From CAZKWG01 sp964615375 (GTDB lineage: Bacteria; Myxococcota_A; UBA796; CAZKWG01): 64,000 nucleotides of DNA. Below, piece after piece: positions 33,794 to 42,085 of this stretch. The notes beneath the pieces were generated by a model. It made no database searches and had not been told where the DNA came from. It saw nothing but the letters and a program-made list of their open reading frames with translations. The position numbers and the translations under genes are program-made. Position 1 is the first letter of the stretch; each line of letters opens with the position of its first letter. The DNA lies in the NCBI GenBank assembly GCA_964615375.1, contig CAZTOW010000002.1, positions 1 through 64,000 of the forward strand. Direction: 5' to 3'.

Positions 33794-33949
33794 CTAGCGG
33801 CACACCTGCGTATAACCGTGAACCGTGGTGGTGAAGACCGGCGGGCGGTAGCAGCGCGAGGTCAGGCCGTCCTCGGACCCGGCGCGGACGCTGGTGCGGA
33901 CGGTGTTGCGGGTGATCGTGAGGGCCGGCTTCTGGTTCTGGTCGCTCAT
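33794..33949 (-). CDS. 51-residue cysteine-containing peptide (possible RiPP precursor)
   Basis: This short gene begins at ATG 33949 with a good AGGAGA site 7 bases upstream. The peptide starts MSDQNQKPALTITRNTVRTS and ends CYRPPVFTTTVHGYTQVCR, with cysteines at positions 33 and 50 and seven Thr/Ser in the last 25 residues. The LTITRNTVR segment followed by a small-residue region (RAGSEDG) resembles the leader/core organisation of ribosomally made, modified peptides, but no recognised leader family or modification enzyme is adjacent. It is upstream of the cupin gene in one operon. It could equally be a small structural or regulatory protein. Confidence 0.6.
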   Translation of the reverse strand: MSDQNQKPALTITRNTVRTSVRAGSEDGLTSRCYRPPVFTTTVHGYTQVCR

Positions 33950-34057
33950 GGGGGTCTCTCCTGCACGTCGGGTGGGAGTGGTTCGCGGGCCGGGTGTGCC
34001 CGCCGCACACTCAGGAAGTACCCCCGGGCCGCGCCGCTGTGACCCTTCATGGACCCT

Positions 34058-37039
34058 TCAGGACCGCCGCCTCCGCAGACCCAGCAGCGCCAGCAGGCCC
34101 GCCGCGAGCGGGAGGCTGCGGGCCGGAGCGGGCTCCGACGCGCAGGCGCAGCCGTCGGGCTTGGGCTCGGGGTCCTCACCTTCCTCCCCTTCTCCCTCGC
34201 CCTCGCCCTCGCCCGTGGGCAGACCGGTGTCATCGTTCCCGGTCTCCTCACCGCCCACCAGAGGCCCGTCGGAGACGCCGCCCGCGTCCACGCCGGTGCC
34301 GTCCCGCCCGCCCACGCAGGCGCCGTTCTCGCCCTCGACGACCTCGGTGTACAGGTCCTCGGCGGTCTCGCCGACGGAGAAGACGGCGTAGCAGGTCGGC
34401 AGCAGCCCGTCGTCGGGGCTGTCCTCCACCGTCTCGACCTCCCCCCAGACCGGGGCGAGCACGGTCAGCAGCAGCTCGCCGTCGGAGGGGCTGGTGGGGA
34501 GCCCGCCGACCTTGCGCACCAGCGCCATCTCGGTGAGCGGCGTGATCCAGGGCACGCTGAAGGAGACGGTGGCCAGCCCCCCGCGGAGCGTGGCGCTGAG
34601 ATCGTCCGCCCGGTAGTGGCCGGGCACGTCGTTCAGGGTGACCACGCAGACGTCGTCGATGGCCCAGCCGCCGAACTCCAGGCCCGCGTCGGACTGGATG
34701 GACCAGCCGAACGAGAGCGTGCCCTCCCCATCCAACAGATCGTCGATGCTCTCGTCATGAAGGGTCCAGCCGGTGTCCAGGAAGGCGGTGGTGCCGGCGT
34801 CCGTGCGCGGGTTGGACCAGAGGGGCTCGGCGTAGGTGTCGGAGGTCCGGGCCCAGACGATGGCCTGGTCGTAGTAGCCGTCCTCCACGGTCAGCCAGCG
34901 GCGGTAGCTCAAGAGCCGCATGAGCCCGTCGGGGATCGTCACGTCCGGCGAGCTCAGCGTCTGGAGGTTGCTGGACGGGTACTCGTCCTCGAGGCCGGTC
35001 AGGACCGCCACGCTGCCCGAGTACGCCGCGTCCGGCTTCCAGCTGGCGCCGGTGGGCTCGCCGAAGGCCCAGGTGTCCGTCCAGCTCCCGCTGCTCCCGG
35101 CCAGCCAGGGCGAGCCGGCCTGCGAGGTCCACGTCGAGGTGTCGCCCTCCAGGTCGTCGCACCAGACCTCCTCGCGGTCGCCCACCCAGAAGGCGGGCAG
35201 GTTCTGCGGGACGTCGCCGTAGCTGGTCTCGGTCTCCGTGCCGTCCGCGCTGGTGAGCGTGATGAACCAGCGGAGCCGGGAGTTGGCCGGGACGCGGGGG
35301 AGCTCGCCGGTGTACGTGCTGCCCGTGCTGGACAGGGTGAGCTCCGTCCAGTCCTCGTAGCCGGCGGTGCCGATGGGCGGGCGGGCCTCGTCGTCCGTGG
35401 AGTACCAGACGGAGGCGGTGGGCGCGTCGGCCAGCCCGCAGTCCGCGGACAGCGTGTAGACGGAGAACTCCACCGGGTAGCTGGTGTCCGACGAGCCCTG
35501 CGGCTCGATCTGCGACCAGTCGAGCTGGTAGACACCCAAGGCCCCCGGCCCGAGCCCGTGGTAGTCCAGCAGCTCGATGAGCTCGCAGTCGTGCGGGGTC
35601 CCGTTCGACCAGTCGCCGTCGTCGTCGTCCGCCGTCAGCACCGCCTCGTACAGATCGGTGAGCTCCGGCCCCTGCTCCAGCGCGCCGAGGAAGAGCAGGT
35701 CGGTCATCTCGACGCCAAGGTCCTCGCCGTAGTCCGTCACCCACTGCTCGCGCAGGTTCCAGACGAAGCTGCCCCAGATGAGCCCGTCGGTGTGCGACTC
35801 GCCCACCACGTCGTCGGGGTAGAACTTGTCGGTGTCCAGCTCGCGCAGGTAGGTCCACCCTGGGGCGAACTCGGGGGCGACCTGGGGGTCGTCGGTGATG
35901 GTGGCGGAGACGTAGTCCGCCGAGCCCTCGCTGACGTCGGAGGCGAAGGTCCCCGCGGCCAGGATGTAGTCGTGAACGCCGTGCCCGTACTCGTGGTAGA
36001 TGACGTCGGCGATCTGGCCCAGGTTGTTGCAGGAGCCGGGCAGCAGGAAGTTGATGGTCCCGCTGGTGTAGTAGGCGTTGCAGGTGCCCGAGGCCTGGTT
36101 GACGTCCGCCAGGATCTGCTCGGGCAGCCAGGCGTGGGTGGGCCAGCGCGACTCGACCCAGTCGCGCACGACGTGGGTGTGGTGCTGAACGCTGGCGGCG
36201 GGCTTGGAGACGTCCACCCCGCCGGTGATGGTGAAGTCGTCGGTCCCGTCGGCGGTGACCAGCCTGCTGGCGTCCGTGACGTATAGATGTGCGCCGTCGA
36301 AGGACACGTCCAGATCCCCGGACAGGCTGCACACGCCGTCGTCGTCTGTAGACTCGGTCGTCCCGCTGGCGTCGGTCACCGACACGCCGCGGGCCCCGGC
36401 GGTGAGGAAGGCGTCGCCCACCGTGCGCTCCTCGCAGGAGACCTGGACGGTGGAGAATCGCCGCGTGTCGTAACGTTGCACGACGCCGCCCGCGCGATCA
36501 ATCCAGCTCAAAATAAATCCATCCACGCTCGGTCGGGCCAGCACCCCGCGCCCGCCCACGTTCAGCACGCGCTCGCCGGCCAGCGGGGCGGGCAGGTGGG
36601 CGGTGGGCGTGAGCCTCACCCAGACGGCGCCGACGCGACCGGCGGTCTCCACCAGGGCGATCTGGTCGCCCTCCACCGGGGCTCCGCGCCAGGCGCGCGT
36701 CCACTGCAGGATCCGACGGTCGCCGTGCTCGCGCACCCGGGTCAGGGTGAGCTCGTCCGGGTCCACGCCCGCCAGCCGGGCCACGTCGTCCACCAGGGAG
36801 AGCGCGAAGGCCCCGTCGATGCCCGGCGCGCCCAGGAAGCGCGGGGTGGCGTTGCGCTCGTCCCAGCGCACGTACCAGTCACCGCCCCACTGGCCCTGGA
36901 ACTCGAGCCAGCGCGGCTGGCTGGACAGGCGCCACTGGGTCGCCGGGCGGCGGGAGAGGTGCTCGACGGGCGGGCCGGAGGGGAGCGCGCTCTGCTCACG
37001 CGGCGCGAAGGCGAACAGGGCGAACAGGAGCACGGGCAC
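34058..37039 (-). CDS. Secreted M36-like metalloprotease with MYXO-CTERM-type tail
   Basis: This 993-residue preproenzyme has a signal peptide (MPVLLFALFAFAP), a propeptide region of about 250 residues, then a zincin domain with HEYGH at 349-353 and the third ligand Glu371 in VSEGSADY, the fungalysin/thermolysin-like (M36) arrangement. C-terminal to it are beta-rich domains and an acidic/Glu-Gly linker. The last 32 residues have GCACASEP, a hydrophobic helix LPLAAGLLALLGL and RRRRS, resembling MYXO-CTERM sorting tails that anchor proteins to the outer surface in Myxococcota. GTG 37039 follows GAGGAGG by 5 bases. A likely role is extracellular protein degradation, e.g. prey proteins. Confidence 0.88.
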   Translation of the reverse strand: MPVLLFALFAFAPREQSALPSGPPVEHLSRRPATQWRLSSQPRWLEFQGQWGGDWYVRWDERNATPRFLGAPGIDGAFALSLVDDVARLAGVDPDELTLTRVREHGDRRILQWTRAWRGAPVEGDQIALVETAGRVGAVWVRLTPTAHLPAPLAGERVLNVGGRGVLARPSVDGFILSWIDRAGGVVQRYDTRRFSTVQVSCEERTVGDAFLTAGARGVSVTDASGTTESTDDDGVCSLSGDLDVSFDGAHLYVTDASRLVTADGTDDFTITGGVDVSKPAASVQHHTHVVRDWVESRWPTHAWLPEQILADVNQASGTCNAYYTSGTINFLLPGSCNNLGQIADVIYHEYGHGVHDYILAAGTFASDVSEGSADYVSATITDDPQVAPEFAPGWTYLRELDTDKFYPDDVVGESHTDGLIWGSFVWNLREQWVTDYGEDLGVEMTDLLFLGALEQGPELTDLYEAVLTADDDDGDWSNGTPHDCELIELLDYHGLGPGALGVYQLDWSQIEPQGSSDTSYPVEFSVYTLSADCGLADAPTASVWYSTDDEARPPIGTAGYEDWTELTLSSTGSTYTGELPRVPANSRLRWFITLTSADGTETETSYGDVPQNLPAFWVGDREEVWCDDLEGDTSTWTSQAGSPWLAGSSGSWTDTWAFGEPTGASWKPDAAYSGSVAVLTGLEDEYPSSNLQTLSSPDVTIPDGLMRLLSYRRWLTVEDGYYDQAIVWARTSDTYAEPLWSNPRTDAGTTAFLDTGWTLHDESIDDLLDGEGTLSFGWSIQSDAGLEFGGWAIDDVCVVTLNDVPGHYRADDLSATLRGGLATVSFSVPWITPLTEMALVRKVGGLPTSPSDGELLLTVLAPVWGEVETVEDSPDDGLLPTCYAVFSVGETAEDLYTEVVEGENGACVGGRDGTGVDAGGVSDGPLVGGEETGNDDTGLPTGEGEGEGEGEEGEDPEPKPDGCACASEPAPARSLPLAAGLLALLGLRRRRS

Positions 37040-37146
37040 CTCCTCGGAGCGACACCATAGCGTCTATCCGCCACGGCGTGCGGGGCAATTGACCCGTCGT
37101 TGACGCCGCGGGGATCGGGAGACTACCCTGCTCTCCAGGAGGCGCC

Positions 37147-38019
37147 GTGGACCGCGCAGGGTGGCTGAGGGGAGCGCTGGCGCTGGCGGGGTGCCGGGAC
37201 GCGCCCGGGGGCGAGCTCGACGGCGCGGGCGCGGAGGACACGGCGGCGATGGTCTGGTCCACCGAGACGCCCTCCCCCGAGCTGGACCTGGACGCGATCT
37301 CCGCCATCCTGAGCGGGGTCGTCACAGCGGGGGCGCCGAACGGTCAGGACATCGCCAGCGCGTGGCTGGAGCACCTGAGCCACGGCGAGGGGAGCTGCCC
37401 CGGGGGCACGGAGTTCATGGACCGGCCCGCCAGCGGCTGCACGACCTCGGCGGGCTGGTACTACGAGGGCATCGGCTGGTACGAGGTCACCGCCGCCGAG
37501 GAGGGCCCTGACGGCGAGATGGTCGAGCTCGGACTCTACAATGGCGGGGACTTCGTCATCCTCTCGCCGGAGGGTCACCGCTTCGCCGGCGGGGGCGAGC
37601 TGCGCCTGGACACCACCGACGAGGGCGAGACGCGCAGCACCGCGCTGACCATGGCCGGCAGCTGGATCGACGAGGACCGCCCCGACTGGCTCGGGCTCGG
37701 CTTCAGCGCCGTCTACGAGGGCACGCTCACCAGCGGCCCCGACGGCATGAGCCTCACGTTGACCGGCGGCCTGGGCGTGGGCGACGCCGACCTCTTCCTG
37801 AACGGGCTCTCCTACGACCAGGCCGGCGACTGCCCCGGCGTCCTGCGCGGCGCGATCTCGGTGCGCGACAGCCGCGGCTACTGGAGCACCTGGGACCTGG
37901 GCCAGGACTGCGACACCTGCGGGGACGTGACCTTCCACGAGGATCAGCCGGTGGGGGAGCTCTGCCTGGACCTGTCCGCCTGGGGCAGCCTGCTGCTGAG
38001 CGCCAACGCGCCGCGGTGA
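37147..38019 (+). CDS. Predicted lipoprotein, paralogue of 45987-46841
   Basis: This 290-residue protein starts at a GTG with GGAGG 4 bases upstream. The N-terminus has a lipoprotein-like signal (GWLRGALALAGCRD, cysteine at about 16). The body is beta-rich with conserved motifs EDTAAMVWSTETPSPEL, FAGGGELRL, LTGGLGVGDADLFLN and CPG...AISVRDSRGYW-WDLGQDCDTCGDVTFHEDQ. All recur in the paralogue at 45987. Two CxxC/DCxxC-type pairs may form disulphides. The family is not recognised; it is probably a cell-surface protein. It is followed 14 bases later by the M19-like hydrolase gene. Confidence 0.75.
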   Translation: MDRAGWLRGALALAGCRDAPGGELDGAGAEDTAAMVWSTETPSPELDLDAISAILSGVVTAGAPNGQDIASAWLEHLSHGEGSCPGGTEFMDRPASGCTTSAGWYYEGIGWYEVTAAEEGPDGEMVELGLYNGGDFVILSPEGHRFAGGGELRLDTTDEGETRSTALTMAGSWIDEDRPDWLGLGFSAVYEGTLTSGPDGMSLTLTGGLGVGDADLFLNGLSYDQAGDCPGVLRGAISVRDSRGYWSTWDLGQDCDTCGDVTFHEDQPVGELCLDLSAWGSLLLSANAPR

Positions 38020-38033
38020 GTTAGGGGCTGGGG

Positions 38034-40298
38034 ATGCCTCGACCGACGCTCCGCTCGACCGCCACCGCGCTCCTCCTCCTCGCCTGCGACCAGCAGCAGC
38101 CCGTCCTGGATCTCGACGTGGAGGGATGGCACGGGGCCTGCGTGTCGCTGCGCGCGGACAAGGACTGGCTGGTCGCGGGCGGGGGCGGGTACGAATGGGA
38201 GCGCAAGGCCGAGGCGGAGGCGGCGAGGTTCCGGCTGCAGGCGGCTGATCTCGGGGTCTACCTGCTCTATGACGCGGACGGGCGCTACCTGGTGGCCGAG
38301 GACGGGGCGCTCACGCGCGAGGACGCGCTGGAGAGCGACATGACCCGCATCGAGGGCGGGCGCCTCGACGACGCCTATGTCTCCGGCGGCGAGTGGGTGC
38401 TGGAGCCCTCGGCGCGCGGGGGCGAGCGCTATCAGCTCCGCAGCCGGCGCACAGACCGGCTCCTGGGGGAGGAGGGCCTGGCGGAGGAGGAGGAGGACGG
38501 GCTGGCGTTCACGCTGGAGCACGCCACGGGCTGCGCCACCTTCCCCGAGCTCTCGCTCGACGCCAGCGGGACCGTCACGCGGACCACCTTCGACGACGGC
38601 GCGCTCTACGGGATCGCCGACGCGCACTCGCACCCCTTCGCCAATTACGGCTTCGGTGGCGGCGGGGTCTTCCACGGCAGCCCCTTCCACCGCCTCGGCG
38701 TCGAGCACGCGCTCCCCGACTGCGCGCCCTACCACGGCGAGGGCGGGCGGCACGACTTCTTCGGCTACGCCTTCGACGATCAGGGGAACAACGCCGGCAA
38801 CCTCGCCGCCGCGCTGCCCGCGCTCCTCTCCGGCGAGCTGCCCGAGGACAACCACGCCACCGCCGGCTGGCCGGACTTCACCGACTGGCCGGACGCGCCC
38901 CACCGCTCCACCCACCAGACCCAGTACTACCGCTGGCTGGAGCGGGCCTGGATGGCGGGGCTGCGCCTGCAGGTGGCCCACGCCACCACCAACTCGGTCA
39001 TCTGCAACCTCGTGGTGGGCGAGGGCATGGAGCCGAGCCGCTACGACTGCGAGGACATGACCGCGGTGGACCGCATCCTCGAGGAGACCTGGGCGCTGCA
39101 GCGCTACGTGGACGCCCAGTGGGGCGGCGAGGGCAAGGGCTGGTACCGTGTGGTCACCAGCCCGGCCGAGGCGCGCGAGGTCATCGCGCAGGGCAAGCTG
39201 GCGGTCGTGTTGGGTATCGAGACCTCTGATCTGTTTCGATGCAACCTCACCCCGCGACCCGACGGCCCCACCTGCGACGAGGCCTGGATCGAGGAGCAGC
39301 TCGACGACTACTACGCCCGCGGCGTCCGGGCGATCTTCCCGGTCCACAAGTACGACAACCGATTCGGCCCGGGGGATGGGTCCGGCGACTTCATCGAGCT
39401 GGGCAACTTCCTGAACAGCGGACACTGGACCAACATGACGGAGGACTGCCCCGACGTCCCGGCGGGCTTCGATGGTGGACAGATACAGTTTGGCGGGCTG
39501 GCCCAGGCCCGGGACGAGTACCTCTCCGATCCCCCCAACGATCTGAGCGGCTTCCCTGACGCCCCGATCGACACGGCTATCAACTTCGTGAGCGAGATCC
39601 TGGAGGACCCCATCGCGGGCGACTGGTGCCAGAACGCCACGCTGACCACCTACGGCGAGGCGCTGCTGGAGGGCATGATGGCGCGCGGCATGATCATCGA
39701 GGTGGACCACCTGCCCAAGTGGTCCTACAGGCAGGCTTTCGAGATCCTCGAGGAGAACGACTACCCCGCCGCCGGCACGCACGGCCGCGACTGGGACGGC
39801 CAGATCTACGCGCTCGGCGGCCTCTCGGTGGTGGGGCTGGGGCGCTGCCAGGACCCGGACAATCCGGGCTCCACGCTGAGCAACCTGACGACGAAGACCG
39901 CGCTCGCGGCCTCGATGGGCGCCTACCCGAGCGTCCCCCTCGGCTTCGATCTCAACGGCTTCGCCGGGGCCCCCGGCGCGCGCTTCCCCGAGGGCGCCTG
40001 CGGCGTCGAGCAGCAGGACCCCGTCACGTATCCGTTCACGTCCTATGCGGGCGACGTCACCTTCACCGAGCCCTGGCTCGGCACCCGCGCCGTGAACTTC
40101 AACCAGGAAGGCATGGTGCACATTGGCCTGCTGCCCGAGCTGCTCGAGGACGCCCGACACGACGGTCCCGAGGCGGACGCGAGCCTGGAGCCGCTCTTCC
40201 GGTCCGCGGAGGCCTGGATCCGCATGTGGGAGAAGGCGGAGGCGCGGGGGATGGAGCTGTCGGCGAGGAGAGAGGTGGTGCGCGGTCAGGGGCCGTAG
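38034..40298 (+). CDS. Lipoprotein with beta-trefoil-like N-terminus and M19-like metallohydrolase domain
   Basis: This 754-residue protein has a lipobox signal (MPRPTLRSTATALLLLACDQ, Cys18). Residues about 30-170 look like a repeat-rich beta-trefoil or fascin-like module. The rest is a TIM-barrel amidohydrolase, with DAHSHPF near 197, VVLGIETSDLF, RAIFPVHKYDN, then IIEVDHLPKWS and AAGTHGRDWDG. The ordered D-x-H, E, H, H motifs match the membrane dipeptidase (M19)/PHP-like layout, so a zinc dipeptidase-type activity on extracytoplasmic substrates is likely but unproven. ATG 38034 follows GGGGCTGGGG. It overlaps the 3' end of the convergent FG-GAP gene by 13 bases. Confidence 0.75.
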   Translation: MPRPTLRSTATALLLLACDQQQPVLDLDVEGWHGACVSLRADKDWLVAGGGGYEWERKAEAEAARFRLQAADLGVYLLYDADGRYLVAEDGALTREDALESDMTRIEGGRLDDAYVSGGEWVLEPSARGGERYQLRSRRTDRLLGEEGLAEEEEDGLAFTLEHATGCATFPELSLDASGTVTRTTFDDGALYGIADAHSHPFANYGFGGGGVFHGSPFHRLGVEHALPDCAPYHGEGGRHDFFGYAFDDQGNNAGNLAAALPALLSGELPEDNHATAGWPDFTDWPDAPHRSTHQTQYYRWLERAWMAGLRLQVAHATTNSVICNLVVGEGMEPSRYDCEDMTAVDRILEETWALQRYVDAQWGGEGKGWYRVVTSPAEAREVIAQGKLAVVLGIETSDLFRCNLTPRPDGPTCDEAWIEEQLDDYYARGVRAIFPVHKYDNRFGPGDGSGDFIELGNFLNSGHWTNMTEDCPDVPAGFDGGQIQFGGLAQARDEYLSDPPNDLSGFPDAPIDTAINFVSEILEDPIAGDWCQNATLTTYGEALLEGMMARGMIIEVDHLPKWSYRQAFEILEENDYPAAGTHGRDWDGQIYALGGLSVVGLGRCQDPDNPGSTLSNLTTKTALAASMGAYPSVPLGFDLNGFAGAPGARFPEGACGVEQQDPVTYPFTSYAGDVTFTEPWLGTRAVNFNQEGMVHIGLLPELLEDARHDGPEADASLEPLFRSAEAWIRMWEKAEARGMELSARREVVRGQGP

Positions 40299-42085
40299 GT
40301 GCCGTTGAAGAAGACGCCGCCGCCGAGGATGAGGTAGGCGGCGCCGGCGTCTGTGCCCGCTTCGTCGTCGTAGGGGGAGCCGATGAGGAGGTCGGGGAGG
40401 CCGTCCGAGTTGATGTCGCCTGCGGAGGACACAGCGTAGCCGGCGAGATCGTCCAATCCTGGCCCCACGAAGGCAGTGCTCAGATCCGCGTAGTTTGCAG
40501 TACCTTCCATAGGTCCATAGATCAGCGCGGCGGCACCACGATCATCCCCAATCGGTGTGTCTGGTCCAACCGTATCGGTCAGGTTTTCTGCACCGACGAG
40601 AATGTCACTGTAGCCATCCAGATCAACGTCGTCCGCACTTGCTACTGAGCCACCCACCCACCCACCTTCCGGTCCAACCCAGCTCGCGTTGGCAGACGAC
40701 AGGCTACGATCTGTGTCTGGAGGTCCGAGGAAGAGCGAGGCCTTCCCGCTGGAGCTTCGAAAACCACTGTAGTACGTGGTGCCCACCAGCAGATCCGGGT
40801 ATCCGTCCCCGTTCGTGTCGCCAGCCCCGCTCAGATCCATCTCAGGTCCAGCGTCCGTTGTGCCCACCAGCTTCATGTCCGCGTCCGCCAGCGAGCGCGA
40901 ACCCTCGGCAGGACCGAGCACCACATAGGCCGCGCCCGCGTTCTGTCCTCCTTCACACTGCCCCCACGACGCGACGAAGAGGTCATCAAGGCCATCCCCG
41001 TCCAGGTCGCCGACCTCACCAAAGCGAATACCGGCGGCGTCCTGGGAGTTTTCGCCGGTCAGGAGGCCGTCCGCATCCGACAGCGACCGATCCTCGCTCA
41101 GCGGCCCATACACGACATAGGCCGCGCCGACCGCGAAGCCCTCGGGGGCATCGTCATAGTCGTACTCGACCGACGGGCAGGCCCCCTCGGTGCTGTTCGT
41201 GAACGCGCCGCTGTACCGAGGCGCCCCAATGACCAGATCCCGCCATCCGTCGCCGTTCAGGTCGCCCGGCACTACCCCGGCCTGACCGGCGTTGTCGTCG
41301 ATGTCGTCGTAGAACTCGCTCAGATCATAGGTGTAGCTGCTCGTCATGGCGGGGTAATCGTCCAGCGCCACCTCTCCTGTCAGGGGAGCGTCCAGGATCC
41401 AGGCTCCATAGTGCTCTTCGCCGTCGAGCGCGACCAGATCGTCCAGGCCATCCAGGTCCAGATCACCCGCGGGGATGGTGATGGCGGAGATCTGGGCGGT
41501 GGCGTCCGCCAGGCTGGCGCGGTCGGTGATGGCGCCCTCCAGGAGGGCGAACACATTCGGCCCTGAGCTGGCGACCAGCAAGTCCTTGCGACCGTCGCCG
41601 TTCGTGTCACCCGCGACGTGCAGATCACTCCCAGCGCCCCTGTTCGGCGGCGCACCCAGCAGCTTCACCTCCGCCGCAGAGAGCTGAAAGGGCCCGCCGG
41701 GGTCGCAGGCTGCGGCTGCGAGCGCACCGTCAGCGTCCAGGCAGTCGTTGGGGCGACCGTCCATGCACACCTCGGGCGCCGCTGGATAGACGCTCGGGTC
41801 TGCGTCGTCGCAGTCCTCCGCGCGGGCCGCCCATCCCTCAGACGCCGCGCAGGACCACATCGTACCCAGACCCGCGTCACCGTAGCTGTCGCCGTCGCCG
41901 TCTACGTACCAGAGGGTCGAGATGCACGGCTCCCGGTCCTCAGGAGCGGCCGTGTCCTCTTGCGTGTCCGTCTGCGTCTCCGTGTCTCGTCGTGCTCTCG
42001 GCTTGTCGACCTCGACGCAGCCCGAGACGAGGAGCCACACGCAATGGAACCCGATCGGTCGGGCGCTCCGGGTCCTGTACCTCAT
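40286..42085 (-). CDS. Cassette 3 gene D: MopE-motif and FG-GAP beta-propeller lipoprotein
   Basis: This 599-residue protein has a lipoprotein signal (FHCVWLLVSGC) and an acidic linker, then a MopE/Stigma-type calcium motif (VDGDGDSYGD, ... DCDDADPSVYPAAPEVC). Seven FG-GAP/integrin-alpha-like repeats follow, such as GDTNGDGRKDLLVASSG, GDLNGDGWRDLVIGAPRY, GDLDGDGLDDLFVAS, DVDLDGYSDILVGAE and GDINSDGLPDLLIGSP. Seven repeats should close a seven-bladed propeller with calcium in the DxNxDGxxD loops. It is therefore a surface-exposed binding protein. ATG 42085 overlaps the stop of the beta-helix gene by ATGA, making it the final gene of cassette 3. Confidence 0.85.
   Translation of the reverse strand: MRYRTRSARPIGFHCVWLLVSGCVEVDKPRARRDTETQTDTQEDTAAPEDREPCISTLWYVDGDGDSYGDAGLGTMWSCAASEGWAARAEDCDDADPSVYPAAPEVCMDGRPNDCLDADGALAAAACDPGGPFQLSAAEVKLLGAPPNRGAGSDLHVAGDTNGDGRKDLLVASSGPNVFALLEGAITDRASLADATAQISAITIPAGDLDLDGLDDLVALDGEEHYGAWILDAPLTGEVALDDYPAMTSSYTYDLSEFYDDIDDNAGQAGVVPGDLNGDGWRDLVIGAPRYSGAFTNSTEGACPSVEYDYDDAPEGFAVGAAYVVYGPLSEDRSLSDADGLLTGENSQDAAGIRFGEVGDLDGDGLDDLFVASWGQCEGGQNAGAAYVVLGPAEGSRSLADADMKLVGTTDAGPEMDLSGAGDTNGDGYPDLLVGTTYYSGFRSSSGKASLFLGPPDTDRSLSSANASWVGPEGGWVGGSVASADDVDLDGYSDILVGAENLTDTVGPDTPIGDDRGAAALIYGPMEGTANYADLSTAFVGPGLDDLAGYAVSSAGDINSDGLPDLLIGSPYDDEAGTDAGAAYLILGGGVFFNGTYGP

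Noticed and set aside
38127..38146. TGGCACG-like sequence resembling a sigma54 promoter in the M19-like gene
   Set aside because: The -12 part reads CTGC instead of TTGC and it lies inside a coding region.
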